64,000 nt of DNA from Methylobacterium sp. J-090. Lineage in GTDB: Bacteria; Pseudomonadota; Alphaproteobacteria; Rhizobiales; Beijerinckiaceae. Positions 1 to 7,771 of the stretch are shown one piece after another. The stretch covers positions 1-64,000 of the forward strand of contig NZ_JAKSXV010000063.1 of NCBI RefSeq assembly GCF_022829345.1, written 5' to 3'. The notes below the pieces were generated by a model. The model ran no database searches, had not been told where the DNA came from, and saw only the letters and a program-made list of their open reading frames with translations. Positions within the stretch are counted from its first letter, which is position 1; each line of letters begins with the position of its first letter. The position numbers and the translations under genes are program-made.

Positions 1-455
1 AAAAATATAGTGTTGTCTTTCCAAACCGCTACAGTATCGAACTTGCGCGCACGAATTGTTTCTCGTGTCGTCTTACATGTAGTTTAGGCCCGTTTCGGTT
101 GTCCGATTTCGTCCGCCCCGGACCCGCCTATGAAAATACGCCCCTCTTCATCATCGACGTGATTGTCATAATAAATATGATTCATCGGCCCGCTCGTGCG
201 GAAAGAATCGCGGACCGTGAAGGGCGATGGAAGTCACCGGTTGCTGCGGGCGGACCGAGATCAGGCCGAGAAAGACCGGCGGCGACTTTCCCCGGCCATG
301 CCTTTGACACGTGCAGGCCGAGTTGACGTCGAATCTCGTCCCAGCGGCACCGGACCGGACGCCGGGCCCGTGGGGAGCGGGCGTCGTGCAGCGTCGTCCG
401 GCCGGGCCGCCGGTGCCGCCTTGACCCGGACGCGCCCGGCTTCCATCCCATCGGC
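1..455. other. Intergenic region upstream of bioA, no gene supported
   Basis: About the first 190 bases are clearly richer in A and T than the rest of the window. After that the composition steps to GC-rich. Short reading frames exist on both strands, but none resembles a protein family or has a convincing ribosome binding site. The AT-rich part may hold a promoter for bioA or for a gene to the left of the window. I looked for a BioR-type palindrome (TTATAGATAA-like) and for biotin-operon signals and saw none. Confidence 0.5.
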
Positions 456-1724
456 ATGCATCCCACCCGCATGACCCGTCCGCGCGACCACCTCTGGCGG
501 CCCTACACGCAGATGAAGAATGCCGCCCCGCCCCTGGAGGCGGTGCGGACCCACGGCACGCGCATCGTGCTCGCCGACGGGCGCGAGCTCGTGGACGGCA
601 TCGCCTCGTGGTGGACGGCGGCGCACGGCTACAACCATCCCCATATCCGCGCCGCCGTCGCCGCCCAGCTCGAGGCCATGCCGCACGTGATGTTCGGCGG
701 CCTCACCCACGCTCCGGCCGAGGGCCTGGCCGCCCGCCTCGCCGCCCTCCTGCCGGGCGACCTCGACCACGTGTTCTTTTCGGACTCCGGCTCGGTGGCC
801 GTCGAGGTCGCGTTGAAGATGGCCGTCCAGCTGTGGCTCAACCGGGGGGTCGCCGGGCGCACCCGCATCCTCGCCTTCCGCGGCGGCTACCACGGCGACA
901 CCCTGGGGGCGATGTCGGTCTGCGACCCGCAAGAGGGCATGCACCGGCGCTTCGGCGCCTACCTGCCGACCCAGGTCTTCTGCGACCTCCCGACGGATGC
1001 GGAACGGATCGCGGCCCTCGATTCCTGCCTCGCCCGACACCGCGAAACCCTGGCGGCGGTGATCGTCGAGCCCCTGGTCCAGGGGGCCGGCGGCATGCGG
1101 ATGCATCCCCCCGCGGTGCTGGCCGCGGTGGCGCGCCTCGCTCAAGCCCACGGCCTGCCCCTCATCGCCGACGAGATCTTCACCGGGTTCGGCCGCACCG
1201 GCACCCTGTTCGCCTGCGAGCAGGCCGGCATCGTCCCCGACATCCTCTGCCTGTCGAAGGCGCTGACCGGGGGCACGATGGCGCTGGCCGCCACCGTGGC
1301 CACCGGCGCGGTGTTCTCGGAATTCCTCTCGGACGACCCCGCCGCCGCCCTCATGCACGGCCCGACCTTCATGGCCAATCCCCTGGCCTGCGCGGCGGCA
1401 CAGGCCAGCCTCGACCTGTTCGAAACCGAACCCCGCCTCGCGCAAAGCCGGGCCATCGGCCGGCGCCTGGACGCCGGCCTCGCCCCCTTGCGCGGCCGGC
1501 CCGGCCTCGCCGACGTGCGGGTGCTCGGCGCCATCGGGGCGGTGCAATGGACCGACGTGCCGGACCTCGCCGAGGTCAAGCGGCGCCTCGTCGAACGCGG
1601 CGTCTGGGTCCGGCCGTTCGGCGACATCGTCTACCTCACGCCGGCCCTCACCATCGACGAACCGGACCTCGACCGGCTCATCGAGGCCGTCGTGACCGTG
1701 GTGTGCGACGTGACACGGACATGA
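456..1724 (+). CDS. bioA: Adenosylmethionine--8-amino-7-oxononanoate aminotransferase (BioA)
   Basis: PLP-dependent class III aminotransferase of biotin synthesis. It converts 7-keto-8-aminopelargonate to 7,8-diaminopelargonate using S-adenosylmethionine as amino donor, in the cytoplasm. The 422-residue length is normal for the family. Visible signatures are the N-terminal LWRPYTQM motif (BioA usually has W-H-P-Y-T), the phosphate-binding GYHGDTLGAMS segment, the DEIFTGFGRTG motif with the PLP-contacting Asp, and the Schiff-base lysine in CLSKALTGG. The start is uncertain: ATG at 456 and ATG at 471 are both in frame and neither has a clear ribosome binding site. No other biotin gene is adjacent. 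bioC lies about 57 kb away in this window, so the pathway is scattered here. Family identity is secure. Confidence 0.93.
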   Translation: MHPTRMTRPRDHLWRPYTQMKNAAPPLEAVRTHGTRIVLADGRELVDGIASWWTAAHGYNHPHIRAAVAAQLEAMPHVMFGGLTHAPAEGLAARLAALLPGDLDHVFFSDSGSVAVEVALKMAVQLWLNRGVAGRTRILAFRGGYHGDTLGAMSVCDPQEGMHRRFGAYLPTQVFCDLPTDAERIAALDSCLARHRETLAAVIVEPLVQGAGGMRMHPPAVLAAVARLAQAHGLPLIADEIFTGFGRTGTLFACEQAGIVPDILCLSKALTGGTMALAATVATGAVFSEFLSDDPAAALMHGPTFMANPLACAAAQASLDLFETEPRLAQSRAIGRRLDAGLAPLRGRPGLADVRVLGAIGAVQWTDVPDLAEVKRRLVERGVWVRPFGDIVYLTPALTIDEPDLDRLIEAVVTVVCDVTRT

Positions 1725-1781
1725 GGGCTGCAACCTGCGGCGCGCTTTCTCGTTGGACCAGGGTCGGGAGCGGCGCAGGAC

Positions 1782-1821
1782 CCCGTGGACCGTTACGGGT
1801 ACGCCCGTGGACCGTTACGGG
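1782..1821 (+). repeat. 18-bp tandem direct repeat, 22-bp period
   Basis: CCCGTGGACCGTTACGGG occurs at 1782-1799 and again, identical, at 1804-1821, between bioA and the following response regulator. It could be a paired operator or a slippage duplication. Each copy is itself partly palindromic (CCCGT...ACGGG). Confidence 0.7.
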
Positions 1822-1854
1822 CCGCATCCCATGGAACGGGCGGGAGGGTGCATC

Positions 1855-2244
1855 GTGGTGGATGAGACGACGGGCTCGGACGACGATCGGCCGGTGATTC
1901 TCTTGGTCGAGGACGAGGCGCTGACCATCATGGATCTCGGCGACGTGCTCGAAGGGGGGGGCTACGACACGGTGCAATGCGCCTCCGCCGAGCGGGCCCT
2001 CGGCATCCTCCACGAGCGCCCCGATATCTGCGGCCTCATCACCGACGTCGAATTGTCGGGCAAGACCAATGGGTTCGACCTCGCCAACGCGGCCTCGGCC
2101 GCGCGCCCGCACCTGCCCATCGTCATCGTCTCAGGGCGGGCCGCACCCGATCCCGAGCGGATGCCGCCGGGCGCCCGCTTCATCGCCCGCCCGTGCACGG
2201 GCGAGGATATTCTCCATCAGATCAAGGGCTTGCTGCCCGTCTGA
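1855..2244 (+). CDS. Single-domain response regulator (receiver only)
   Basis: A stand-alone CheY-like receiver of 129 residues with no output domain, so it probably acts by protein contact or as a phosphate sink. Seen: the acidic pair in LLVEDEA (residues 17-23), the phospho-acceptor Asp64 in LITDVEL, and the Ser/Thr position in VIVSG (Ser93). The normally invariant lysine before proline near the C-terminus is arginine (IARPC, Arg112). I chose GTG at 1855 because GGGAGG lies 6-12 bases before it; an in-frame ATG at 1831 has no such signal. The 3' end overlaps the end of the convergent sugar reductase gene by 28 bases. The cognate kinase is not adjacent. Confidence 0.82.
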   Translation: MVDETTGSDDDRPVILLVEDEALTIMDLGDVLEGGGYDTVQCASAERALGILHERPDICGLITDVELSGKTNGFDLANAASAARPHLPIVIVSGRAAPDPERMPPGARFIARPCTGEDILHQIKGLLPV

Positions 2245-3140
2245 GACTCTCCGGCGAGGTGGTTCCGCCACCATGCCAAGGTGTCGTCGAGGCCCGTTTC
2301 CAGGGTGAACCGGGGGCGAAAGCCCACCTCTTCAGCAAGGCGCGCGACGGCGGCCTCGATCACCGCCGGCTCGGACGGCCCCAGCGCCCGGGCCCCGTAT
2401 TCCAAGAGGTCCGGTCGCCCCGTCCGCTCGGCCAGCCCGTCGAGGAGTTCGCGCACCGACACGGCTCGTCCCGATGCGATATTGACGGCGCCCGCCACCG
2501 GACTGTCGAGGAGAGCGGCCAAAGCGCCTGCCGTATCAACGACATGCAGGAAATCACGGGCCTGGTGTCCCGGCGACGTCGGGAACGCGGCGCCGGTGAG
2601 GAGGGCGTGGGCGGCGTCGCTCACGAGGCGGCCCCGGCGCTCACCGGGTCCGTAGAGATAGAATAGCCGCCCCCAGGCGAAGGACAGACCGACGCTCTCG
2701 GCGTAGGCCGAAAGTATTCGGCGCGTTCCGTCCTTGGCTGCGCCGTAGAGGGTCGCTGGCCGGCAGGCACTGGTTGCCTCGTCGAAGCGCGGAGGACCCC
2801 AGGCATACTCGGCGCAGGTGCCCGATACGACGAGCCGCCTGCCTCCCGCCTCGTGAAAGCTTCGAGCGAGGTCGAGGCTGGCCGCGACCCAGTCGAGGTT
2901 GCGCGGCGAGGTCCAGTACCGGCCCGGCTCGGCGTCCCAGGCCAGGTGCAGGAGGTGGCTCGGCGCCACCTCGGCGATGAGCGCGCGGCGCTGGACTTCG
3001 TCGAGGAGGTCGGCGGCGTGGACGACGGCGCCGGACATCGGAGCCCGCGCAACGGCATGGACGATGAACCCGCGCGCCGCCAGGGCCGGGACGGCATGAC
3101 GCCCGACGAAGCCGGAGGCGCCGGTGACGAGGACCCTCAT
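2217..3140 (-). CDS. NAD(P)-dependent sugar epimerase/reductase of the CDP-sugar cassette
   Basis: Extended short-chain dehydrogenase of 307 residues and last gene of the minus-strand sugar cassette. Seen: the N-terminal Rossmann motif GASGFVG (residues 7-13), a catalytic Ser in VVSGTCAEY and the Tyr/Lys pair in LYGAAKDG. Its position after a 4,6-dehydratase, a C-methyltransferase and a 3,5-epimerase suggests that it reduces the C4 keto group and so fixes the final deoxysugar. That is an inference, because epimerase and reductase cannot be separated by inspection. ATG at 3140 overlaps the upstream rfbC-type stop in the four bases ATGA, which indicates translational coupling. Its 3' end runs 28 bases into the convergent response regulator gene. 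Confidence 0.85.
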   Translation of the reverse strand: MRVLVTGASGFVGRHAVPALAARGFIVHAVARAPMSGAVVHAADLLDEVQRRALIAEVAPSHLLHLAWDAEPGRYWTSPRNLDWVAASLDLARSFHEAGGRRLVVSGTCAEYAWGPPRFDEATSACRPATLYGAAKDGTRRILSAYAESVGLSFAWGRLFYLYGPGERRGRLVSDAAHALLTGAAFPTSPGHQARDFLHVVDTAGALAALLDSPVAGAVNIASGRAVSVRELLDGLAERTGRPDLLEYGARALGPSEPAVIEAAVARLAEEVGFRPRFTLETGLDDTLAWWRNHLAGESQTGSKPLI

Positions 3141-3667
3141 GCGGTCCAGTCCGGGTAGGCGAGATCGCGCTCGGCGATCACCGTGACGGGCTCGGGCCAG
3201 GTCACATCGAGGGCCGGATCGTTCCAGCGCAGCCCCCGCGCACTGCCGGCGACGTAGGCGCGGTCGATCATGTAGAGCACCTCGGCGTCATCGCTCAGGG
3301 CCTGGAAGCCGTGGGCGAAGCCGGCCGGGATGTAGAGGGCGCAGCGGTTGGCCGCCGTCAGCTCGACGGCGAAGCTCTTGAGATAACTCGCGGAATCCGG
3401 CCGCAGATCGACGATCACGTCGTGGATGCCCCCCCCCGTGCAGCGCACGAGCTTGGTCTCGGCGTGCGGAGGAACCGAGAAATGCATCCCCCGCACGGTG
3501 CCGCGCCGCGTGTTGAACGACACGCTCGACTGGGCGAACGCCCCGACGAGGCCATGCGCCGCGAACTCGTCGGCGCAGGCGGTCCGGGCGAAGAAGCCGC
3601 GCGCGTCGGCCATGGGCTCGGGCCACACCCGGTAGGCGCCGGCGAGCGGCGTTTCCTCGAAGCGCAT
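3137..3667 (-). CDS. rfbC: dTDP-4-dehydrorhamnose 3,5-epimerase-like protein
   Basis: Cupin-fold NDP-4-keto-6-deoxyhexose 3- and/or 5-epimerase of 176 residues, a typical length. The family active-site stretch is visible as TVRGMHFSVPPHAETK (catalytic His) followed by the substrate-binding GFAHGFQALSDDAEVLYM region. In this cassette the substrate would be a CDP-linked 4-keto sugar rather than dTDP-4-keto-rhamnose, because neighbouring genes encode the cytidylyl route; that is inferred from context. It starts 4 bases after the methyltransferase stop and overlaps the next gene by 4 bases, so it is co-transcribed with both. Confidence 0.88.
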   Translation of the reverse strand: MRFEETPLAGAYRVWPEPMADARGFFARTACADEFAAHGLVGAFAQSSVSFNTRRGTVRGMHFSVPPHAETKLVRCTGGGIHDVIVDLRPDSASYLKSFAVELTAANRCALYIPAGFAHGFQALSDDAEVLYMIDRAYVAGSARGLRWNDPALDVTWPEPVTVIAERDLAYPDWTA

Positions 3668-3671
3668 GGCG

Positions 3672-4910
3672 TCAGTTTATGTCGAGGCGCGGGATCGCCG
3701 TGACGAAGCGCCCGCCCCAGTCGCGGATGGCGGCCATCTCGCGGGCGATCTCGTCCTTGAGGTTCCAGGGCAGGATCAGGACGTAGTCCGGCCGCAGGGC
3801 GAGCAGGTCTTCCGGCGAGACCACGGGAATCCGGCTCCCGGGCAGGAGGGTGCCCTGCTTGTGCGGCGAGCGGTCGGCCACCGCCGCGACAAGTTCGGGG
3901 CCGATGCCGCAATAGTTGAGGAAGGTGTTGCCCTTGGCCGCCGCCCCGTAGGCGCAGACCCGGGCGCCCTTCAGGCGAAGATCCGCCAGGAAGGCGAGCG
4001 TCGCGCATTTGATGGCGACCACGTCCTCGGCGAAGGCCGCGTAGCCGTCCGCCGCGAACAGACCGCCGGCGCGCTCGGCCTCGCGGACGCGCTCCACCGC
4101 CGGACCGGTCGGATGCCCGGCCTCGGTATGGCAGAAGAACACCCTGAGGGAGCCGCCGTGGGTCGGCAGTTCCTCGACGTCGAACACCCGCAGGCCGTGG
4201 CTCTCCAGGATGCCCGACACCACACCGAGGGACAGATACGAAAAATGCTCGTGGTAGATGGTGTCGAACTGGCGCTCCTCGATCATCCGCAGGAGGTGCG
4301 GGAACTCGAAGGTGCCGGCGCCCTCGGCCTTGAGCAGGATGCGGAACCCCTCCACGAAGTCGTGGATGTCGGGCACGTGGGCGAGCACGTTGTTGGCCGC
4401 CGTGAGGTCGGCGGCGTGGCCCTCGGCCACGAGGCGGCGGGCGGTCTCGGCGCCAAAGAACGCGACCTCGGTCGGCACGCCGCGCGACACGGCGACCTTG
4501 GCGACATTGGCCGCCGGCTCGACGCCCAAGGCCGGGATGCCGCGCGCGACAGCGTATTGCAGGAGGTAGCCGTCGTTGCTCGCCACCTCCACGACCTTGC
4601 TGTCGGCCCCGAGGCCGAAGCGCGCCTGCATGCCTGCGACATAGGCCTCGGCATGCGCCAGCCAGCCGGCGGAAAAGCCTGAAAAGTAAGCGTAATCCGA
4701 AAAAATCGCCTCCGGCGTCTCGAAGGCTTCGAGCTGCACGAGGTAGCAGGTGTCGCAGACGAAGGCGTGGAGCGGGTGGAACATCTCGCCCATCCCGGCC
4801 CGGTCGGCCGGCACGTAGGCGTTGGCCAGCGGCGACAGGCCGAGATCGGCCACGGTGCGGGAGAGGGGCGCGCCGCAGGCGCGGCAGGCGGGTCGGGTCA
4901 CGGTGCTCAC
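3672..4910 (-). CDS. SAM-dependent sugar C-methyltransferase (TylCIII/NovU type)
   Basis: Three-part C-methyltransferase of 412 residues. The N-terminal putative zinc-binding domain has two Cys pairs (CRACGAPL and CDTCYLVQ). The central SAM-binding domain has VVEVASNDGYLL, and the C-terminal domain is Rossmann-like and substrate-binding (VCAYGAAAKGNTFLNYC). The YHEHFSYLS motif matches the His/Glu active-site region of TylC3-like sugar C3-methyltransferases. The expected reaction is C-methylation of an NDP-4-keto-6-deoxyhexose, giving a branched sugar. I chose GTG at 4910 because it overlaps the rfbG stop in a GTGA quartet; the same frame stays open much further upstream, but only as a shadow of rfbG. 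It lies between the dehydratase and the epimerase, matching pathway order. Confidence 0.88.
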   Translation of the reverse strand: MSTVTRPACRACGAPLSRTVADLGLSPLANAYVPADRAGMGEMFHPLHAFVCDTCYLVQLEAFETPEAIFSDYAYFSGFSAGWLAHAEAYVAGMQARFGLGADSKVVEVASNDGYLLQYAVARGIPALGVEPAANVAKVAVSRGVPTEVAFFGAETARRLVAEGHAADLTAANNVLAHVPDIHDFVEGFRILLKAEGAGTFEFPHLLRMIEERQFDTIYHEHFSYLSLGVVSGILESHGLRVFDVEELPTHGGSLRVFFCHTEAGHPTGPAVERVREAERAGGLFAADGYAAFAEDVVAIKCATLAFLADLRLKGARVCAYGAAAKGNTFLNYCGIGPELVAAVADRSPHKQGTLLPGSRIPVVSPEDLLALRPDYVLILPWNLKDEIAREMAAIRDWGGRFVTAIPRLDIN

Positions 4911-6013
4911 GCTCCCAGGGTCTCGTAGGCGCCGATCTGCGCCAGGGTGAGGTCGAGGGCCGACGCCCCCTGCGCGTGCGCCCGGTGCCAAGCCGTGGTC
5001 CAGGCCAGCGCCGTGTCGAGGCGCAGGCGCCGGTCCCATCCGAGATACGCGCGCGCCTTCGAGGCATCGACCTTGAGGAAGGTCGCCTCGTGCGGGTGGG
5101 TCTTTTCGGAGAGATGCCAGGCGGCACCCTCGCCCCATTCCCGCGCCAAAGTCTCGACGATGGTCGAGACCGGCCGGCAATCCTCGTCGGCCGGGCCGAA
5201 ATTCCAGGCCTCCGCCACCCCTGCCCCGCATTCCCCGCACAGGGCTTCGGCCAGCCGGAGGTAGCCGCTCAGGGGTTCGAGGACGTGCTGCCACGGCCGG
5301 GTGGCGTGGGGCGCCCGGATCTCGACGGAGCGGCCGCTTAAGAAGGCCTGGACGATGTCGGGGATGAGCCGGTCTTCGGACCAGTCGCCGCCGCCGATGA
5401 CGTTGCCGGCCCGGGCGGTGGCCACGCGGCAATCGCGCTCGGCGAGGAACGAGGCGCGGTAGGCGCTGGTGACGAGTTCGGCGCAGGCCTTGGAGCTGCT
5501 GTAGGGGTCGTGGCCGCCCAGCGCCTCGGTCTCGCGGTAGCCGTAGGGCCATTCGCGGTTGGCGTAGGCCTTGTCGCTCGTCACCACCACCACGGCGCGC
5601 ACCGACGGGGTAGCGCGCACGGCCTCCAGCACGTGGGCGGTGCCCATGACGTTGGTGGCGTAGGTGGCGAGCGGATCGCGGTAGGACGGGCGCACCAGGG
5701 CCTGGGCGGCCATGTGGATCACGATCTCGGGCCGCGTGGCCGAGAGGGCATCGCGCACGGTGTCGGCGGACCGGATGTCGCCGAGATGGGATTCCATGCG
5801 CCCGGAAAAGCCAGTGAGGTCGAACAGGTTCGGGGTGGTCTCGGGCGGCAGGGCGAGCCCGCTCATCCGGGCGCCGAGGCGCTCCAGCCACAGGCTCAGC
5901 CACGCGCCCTTGAAGCCCGTATGCCCGGTGACGAGCACCGGCCGCCCGGCCCAGAAGGCGGGGTCGGGGTTGCGGGCGCCCGCGTTCGGCGGCGTATGAA
6001 TAGGACTCTGCAA
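4907..6013 (-). CDS. rfbG: CDP-glucose 4,6-dehydratase
   Basis: Extended SDR enzyme that turns CDP-glucose into CDP-4-keto-6-deoxyglucose, the first committed branch point for CDP-deoxysugars. The 368-residue length fits. Seen: the Rossmann motif VTGHTGFKGAWL typical of RfbG, the VVVVTSDKAYANREW segment with the catalytic Thr-Ser-Asp-Lys group, YGYRETEALGGHDPYSSSK with the Tyr/Lys pair, and ARAGNVIGGGDW. It lies 60 bases downstream of rfbF and overlaps the methyltransferase by 4 bases. No gene for a PMP-dependent 3-dehydrase (ddhC type) is present, so a 3,6-dideoxy product is unlikely. Confidence 0.93.
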   Translation of the reverse strand: MQSPIHTPPNAGARNPDPAFWAGRPVLVTGHTGFKGAWLSLWLERLGARMSGLALPPETTPNLFDLTGFSGRMESHLGDIRSADTVRDALSATRPEIVIHMAAQALVRPSYRDPLATYATNVMGTAHVLEAVRATPSVRAVVVVTSDKAYANREWPYGYRETEALGGHDPYSSSKACAELVTSAYRASFLAERDCRVATARAGNVIGGGDWSEDRLIPDIVQAFLSGRSVEIRAPHATRPWQHVLEPLSGYLRLAEALCGECGAGVAEAWNFGPADEDCRPVSTIVETLAREWGEGAAWHLSEKTHPHEATFLKVDASKARAYLGWDRRLRLDTALAWTTAWHRAHAQGASALDLTLAQIGAYETLGA

Positions 6014-6073
6014 GCCGTCGTGTCTCCGGATCGCGCCTCCCTACACCGGGATGGCGCCGGTGTCAGTTCGCAC

Positions 6074-6841
6074 CTACCAGCACTTCCACGGCGCCTGCCC
6101 CCCGGCCCAGAGGGCTTCGAGGTGGTTCTTGTCGCGCAGGGTATCCATGGCCTGCCAGAAGCCCGTGTGGACGTAGGCCGAGAGCTCGCCGTCATGGGCG
6201 AGGCGCTCCAGGGGCTCGGCCTCCCACACGGTACCGTCACCGGCGATGTGATCGAGGACGCGCGGCGACAGCACGAAGAAGCCGCCGTTGATGGTCGCCC
6301 CGTCGCCCGCCGGCTTTTCGCGAAAGCTGCGCACGGCATCGCCGTCGAGTTCGAGGGCGCCGAAGCGGCCCGGCGGCGTCACCGCCGTGAGGGTGGCGAG
6401 ACGCCCATGGGACTTGTGGAAGGCGGCGAGCGCGGTCAGATCGACGTCGGCGACGCCGTCGCCGTAGGTCATGAAGAAATCCTCGTCGCCGAGATAGTCG
6501 CGCACGCGCTTGAGGCGACCGCCCGTCATGGTGGTCTCGCCGGTCTCGATGAGGGAGACGCGCCAGTCCTCGGCGGCGCTGCGGTGGAAGTCGACGTGCC
6601 CGGCCCCGACATCGATGGTGACGTCCGACAGGTGCAGGCGGTAGTTCAGGAAGAACTCCTTGATGACGTAGCCCTTGTAGCCAAGGCAGATCACGAACTC
6701 GCGCACGCCGTGGGCAGCGAAGATCTGCATGATGTGCCACAGGATCGGGCGCCCGCCGATCTCCAACATGGGCTTGGGCCGGGTCACCGTCTCTTCCGAC
6801 AGGCGCGTCCCGAGACCGCCCGCGAGGATCACTGCCTTCAT
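6074..6841 (-). CDS. rfbF: Glucose-1-phosphate cytidylyltransferase
   Basis: Nucleotidyltransferase of 255 residues that makes CDP-glucose from CTP and glucose-1-phosphate, the entry step for the cassette. Seen: the N-terminal nucleotide-binding signature KAVILAGGLGTRLSEET, the PKPMLEIGGRPILWH segment with the family lysine, and the metal-binding region FMTYGDGVADVDL. It is the first gene of a minus-strand operon of five (rfbF, rfbG, C-methyltransferase, 3,5-epimerase, reductase). A promoter should lie in the 314-base gap shared with the divergent MarR gene. No glycosyltransferase or polymerase gene is adjacent, so the sugar is presumably used by enzymes encoded elsewhere. Confidence 0.94.
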   Translation of the reverse strand: MKAVILAGGLGTRLSEETVTRPKPMLEIGGRPILWHIMQIFAAHGVREFVICLGYKGYVIKEFFLNYRLHLSDVTIDVGAGHVDFHRSAAEDWRVSLIETGETTMTGGRLKRVRDYLGDEDFFMTYGDGVADVDLTALAAFHKSHGRLATLTAVTPPGRFGALELDGDAVRSFREKPAGDGATINGGFFVLSPRVLDHIAGDGTVWEAEPLERLAHDGELSAYVHTGFWQAMDTLRDKNHLEALWAGGQAPWKCW

Positions 6842-7155
6842 GGTTTCCCCCGCCCGCCCTCGTGCGGCGGCCCACGATTAGTCGAGGGGGGCCGACCCGT
6901 CCAGGCAACCCGCCGGAGACGAAAACCCGGGCCGTGTCATATCGGCGTCACGACTCCCCTGGCAGATGCCGAGTCGGCGATGGACGTGCCTGGAGATTCC
7001 GGCGCGGACCCACCGTTTGCGCGCTATGATGCGAAGGGAACGCGGCGATGCGGGCGGTTGACGATCGATCCGGCCCCGAGGCGATCTTGGACCGCGCACC
7101 GTTCGCCGACGGACATTCCCTTTCCAATTCCCTCCCCTTGGGTGCCGAGCGGACC
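6842..7155. other. Divergent intergenic region between rfbF and the MarR gene
   Basis: It should hold the promoters for the sugar cassette (leftward) and for the MarR regulator (rightward). I see no convincing palindrome, no riboswitch-like fold and no supported small gene. An open frame in phase with the MarR gene reaches back to 7048 but lacks family similarity before 7156. Confidence 0.4.
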
Positions 7156-7761
7156 ATGAGCAAGTCGGACAAGCGTATCCGCCCGCCGGGGTCCAGGAAC
7201 GATTCCGAGAAGGATGCGCCGAGCTCCAAGCATGCGCCGGGATCGAAACATGTCCCCGGGTCGAAGAGCGTCGGCTGGGCCCTGGTCCAGGCGGCGCGTC
7301 TTCACCGCTCGCGGGTCGGCGACCGGCTCGCGGCCCTCGACCTGTTCGCGGGCCAGGAACAGGTGGTCCAGGCGCTGGCGGCTTCCGGCACCATGACCAT
7401 GGGGGATCTGGCCGCCACCCTGCGGGTGCGCCCGCCGACGGCCTCGAAGACCATCTCGCGTCTCGCCGCCCTCGGCTTCGTCGAGCGACGGGCCGAGGCG
7501 GGCGACGGGCGCATCGTGCGCGTGCGTCTGACCGAGATGGGGCTCGCCAAGGCCGAGGCCATCGAGCGGATCGGCGAGGCGGTCGAGGCGGAGCTGCTCG
7601 CCGGGTTCGACGGCAAGGAGCGCCGCCGCCTGCGCAAGCTCCTGCGCAAGGCCGCCCGCAATCTCGCCGCGATCTCGGGCGCCCTGGGTCACGAGGTCGA
7701 GGGCGACGCCGAGATCGACGAGGACGAGGCGGACGCCGACGGGATCGTTCCCACGCTCTGA
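7156..7761 (+). CDS. MarR-family transcriptional regulator
   Basis: Winged-helix DNA-binding regulator of 201 residues. The helix-turn-helix is seen around residues 78-105 (MTMGDLAATLRVRPPTASK), with recognition helix and wing following as RLAALGFVERRAEAGDGRI. It has a basic, repetitive N-terminal extension (KHAPGSKHVPGSK) of about 38 residues and an acidic C-terminal tail (EIDEDEADAD); both lie outside the MarR core and look disordered. I chose the ATG at 7156 because similarity begins only after it. Neighbours do not reveal a ligand: divergent to the sugar cassette and convergent, 10 bases apart, with the hexapeptide-repeat gene. MarR proteins often control the divergent operon, which is only a possibility here. 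Confidence 0.87.
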   Translation: MSKSDKRIRPPGSRNDSEKDAPSSKHAPGSKHVPGSKSVGWALVQAARLHRSRVGDRLAALDLFAGQEQVVQALAASGTMTMGDLAATLRVRPPTASKTISRLAALGFVERRAEAGDGRIVRVRLTEMGLAKAEAIERIGEAVEAELLAGFDGKERRRLRKLLRKAARNLAAISGALGHEVEGDAEIDEDEADADGIVPTL

Positions 7762-7771
7762 CCCGGCCGTC

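Noticed and set aside
1..455. BioR operator before bioA
   Set aside because: No TTATAGATAA-like palindrome seen on either strand.
261..1733. Minus-strand open frame opposite bioA
   Set aside because: Low-complexity shadow (His/Gly/Glu-rich); bioA on the other strand is unambiguous.
7048..7155. N-terminal extension of the MarR regulator
   Set aside because: Open frame but no similarity; the ATG at 7156 suffices for the whole family domain plus its basic leader.
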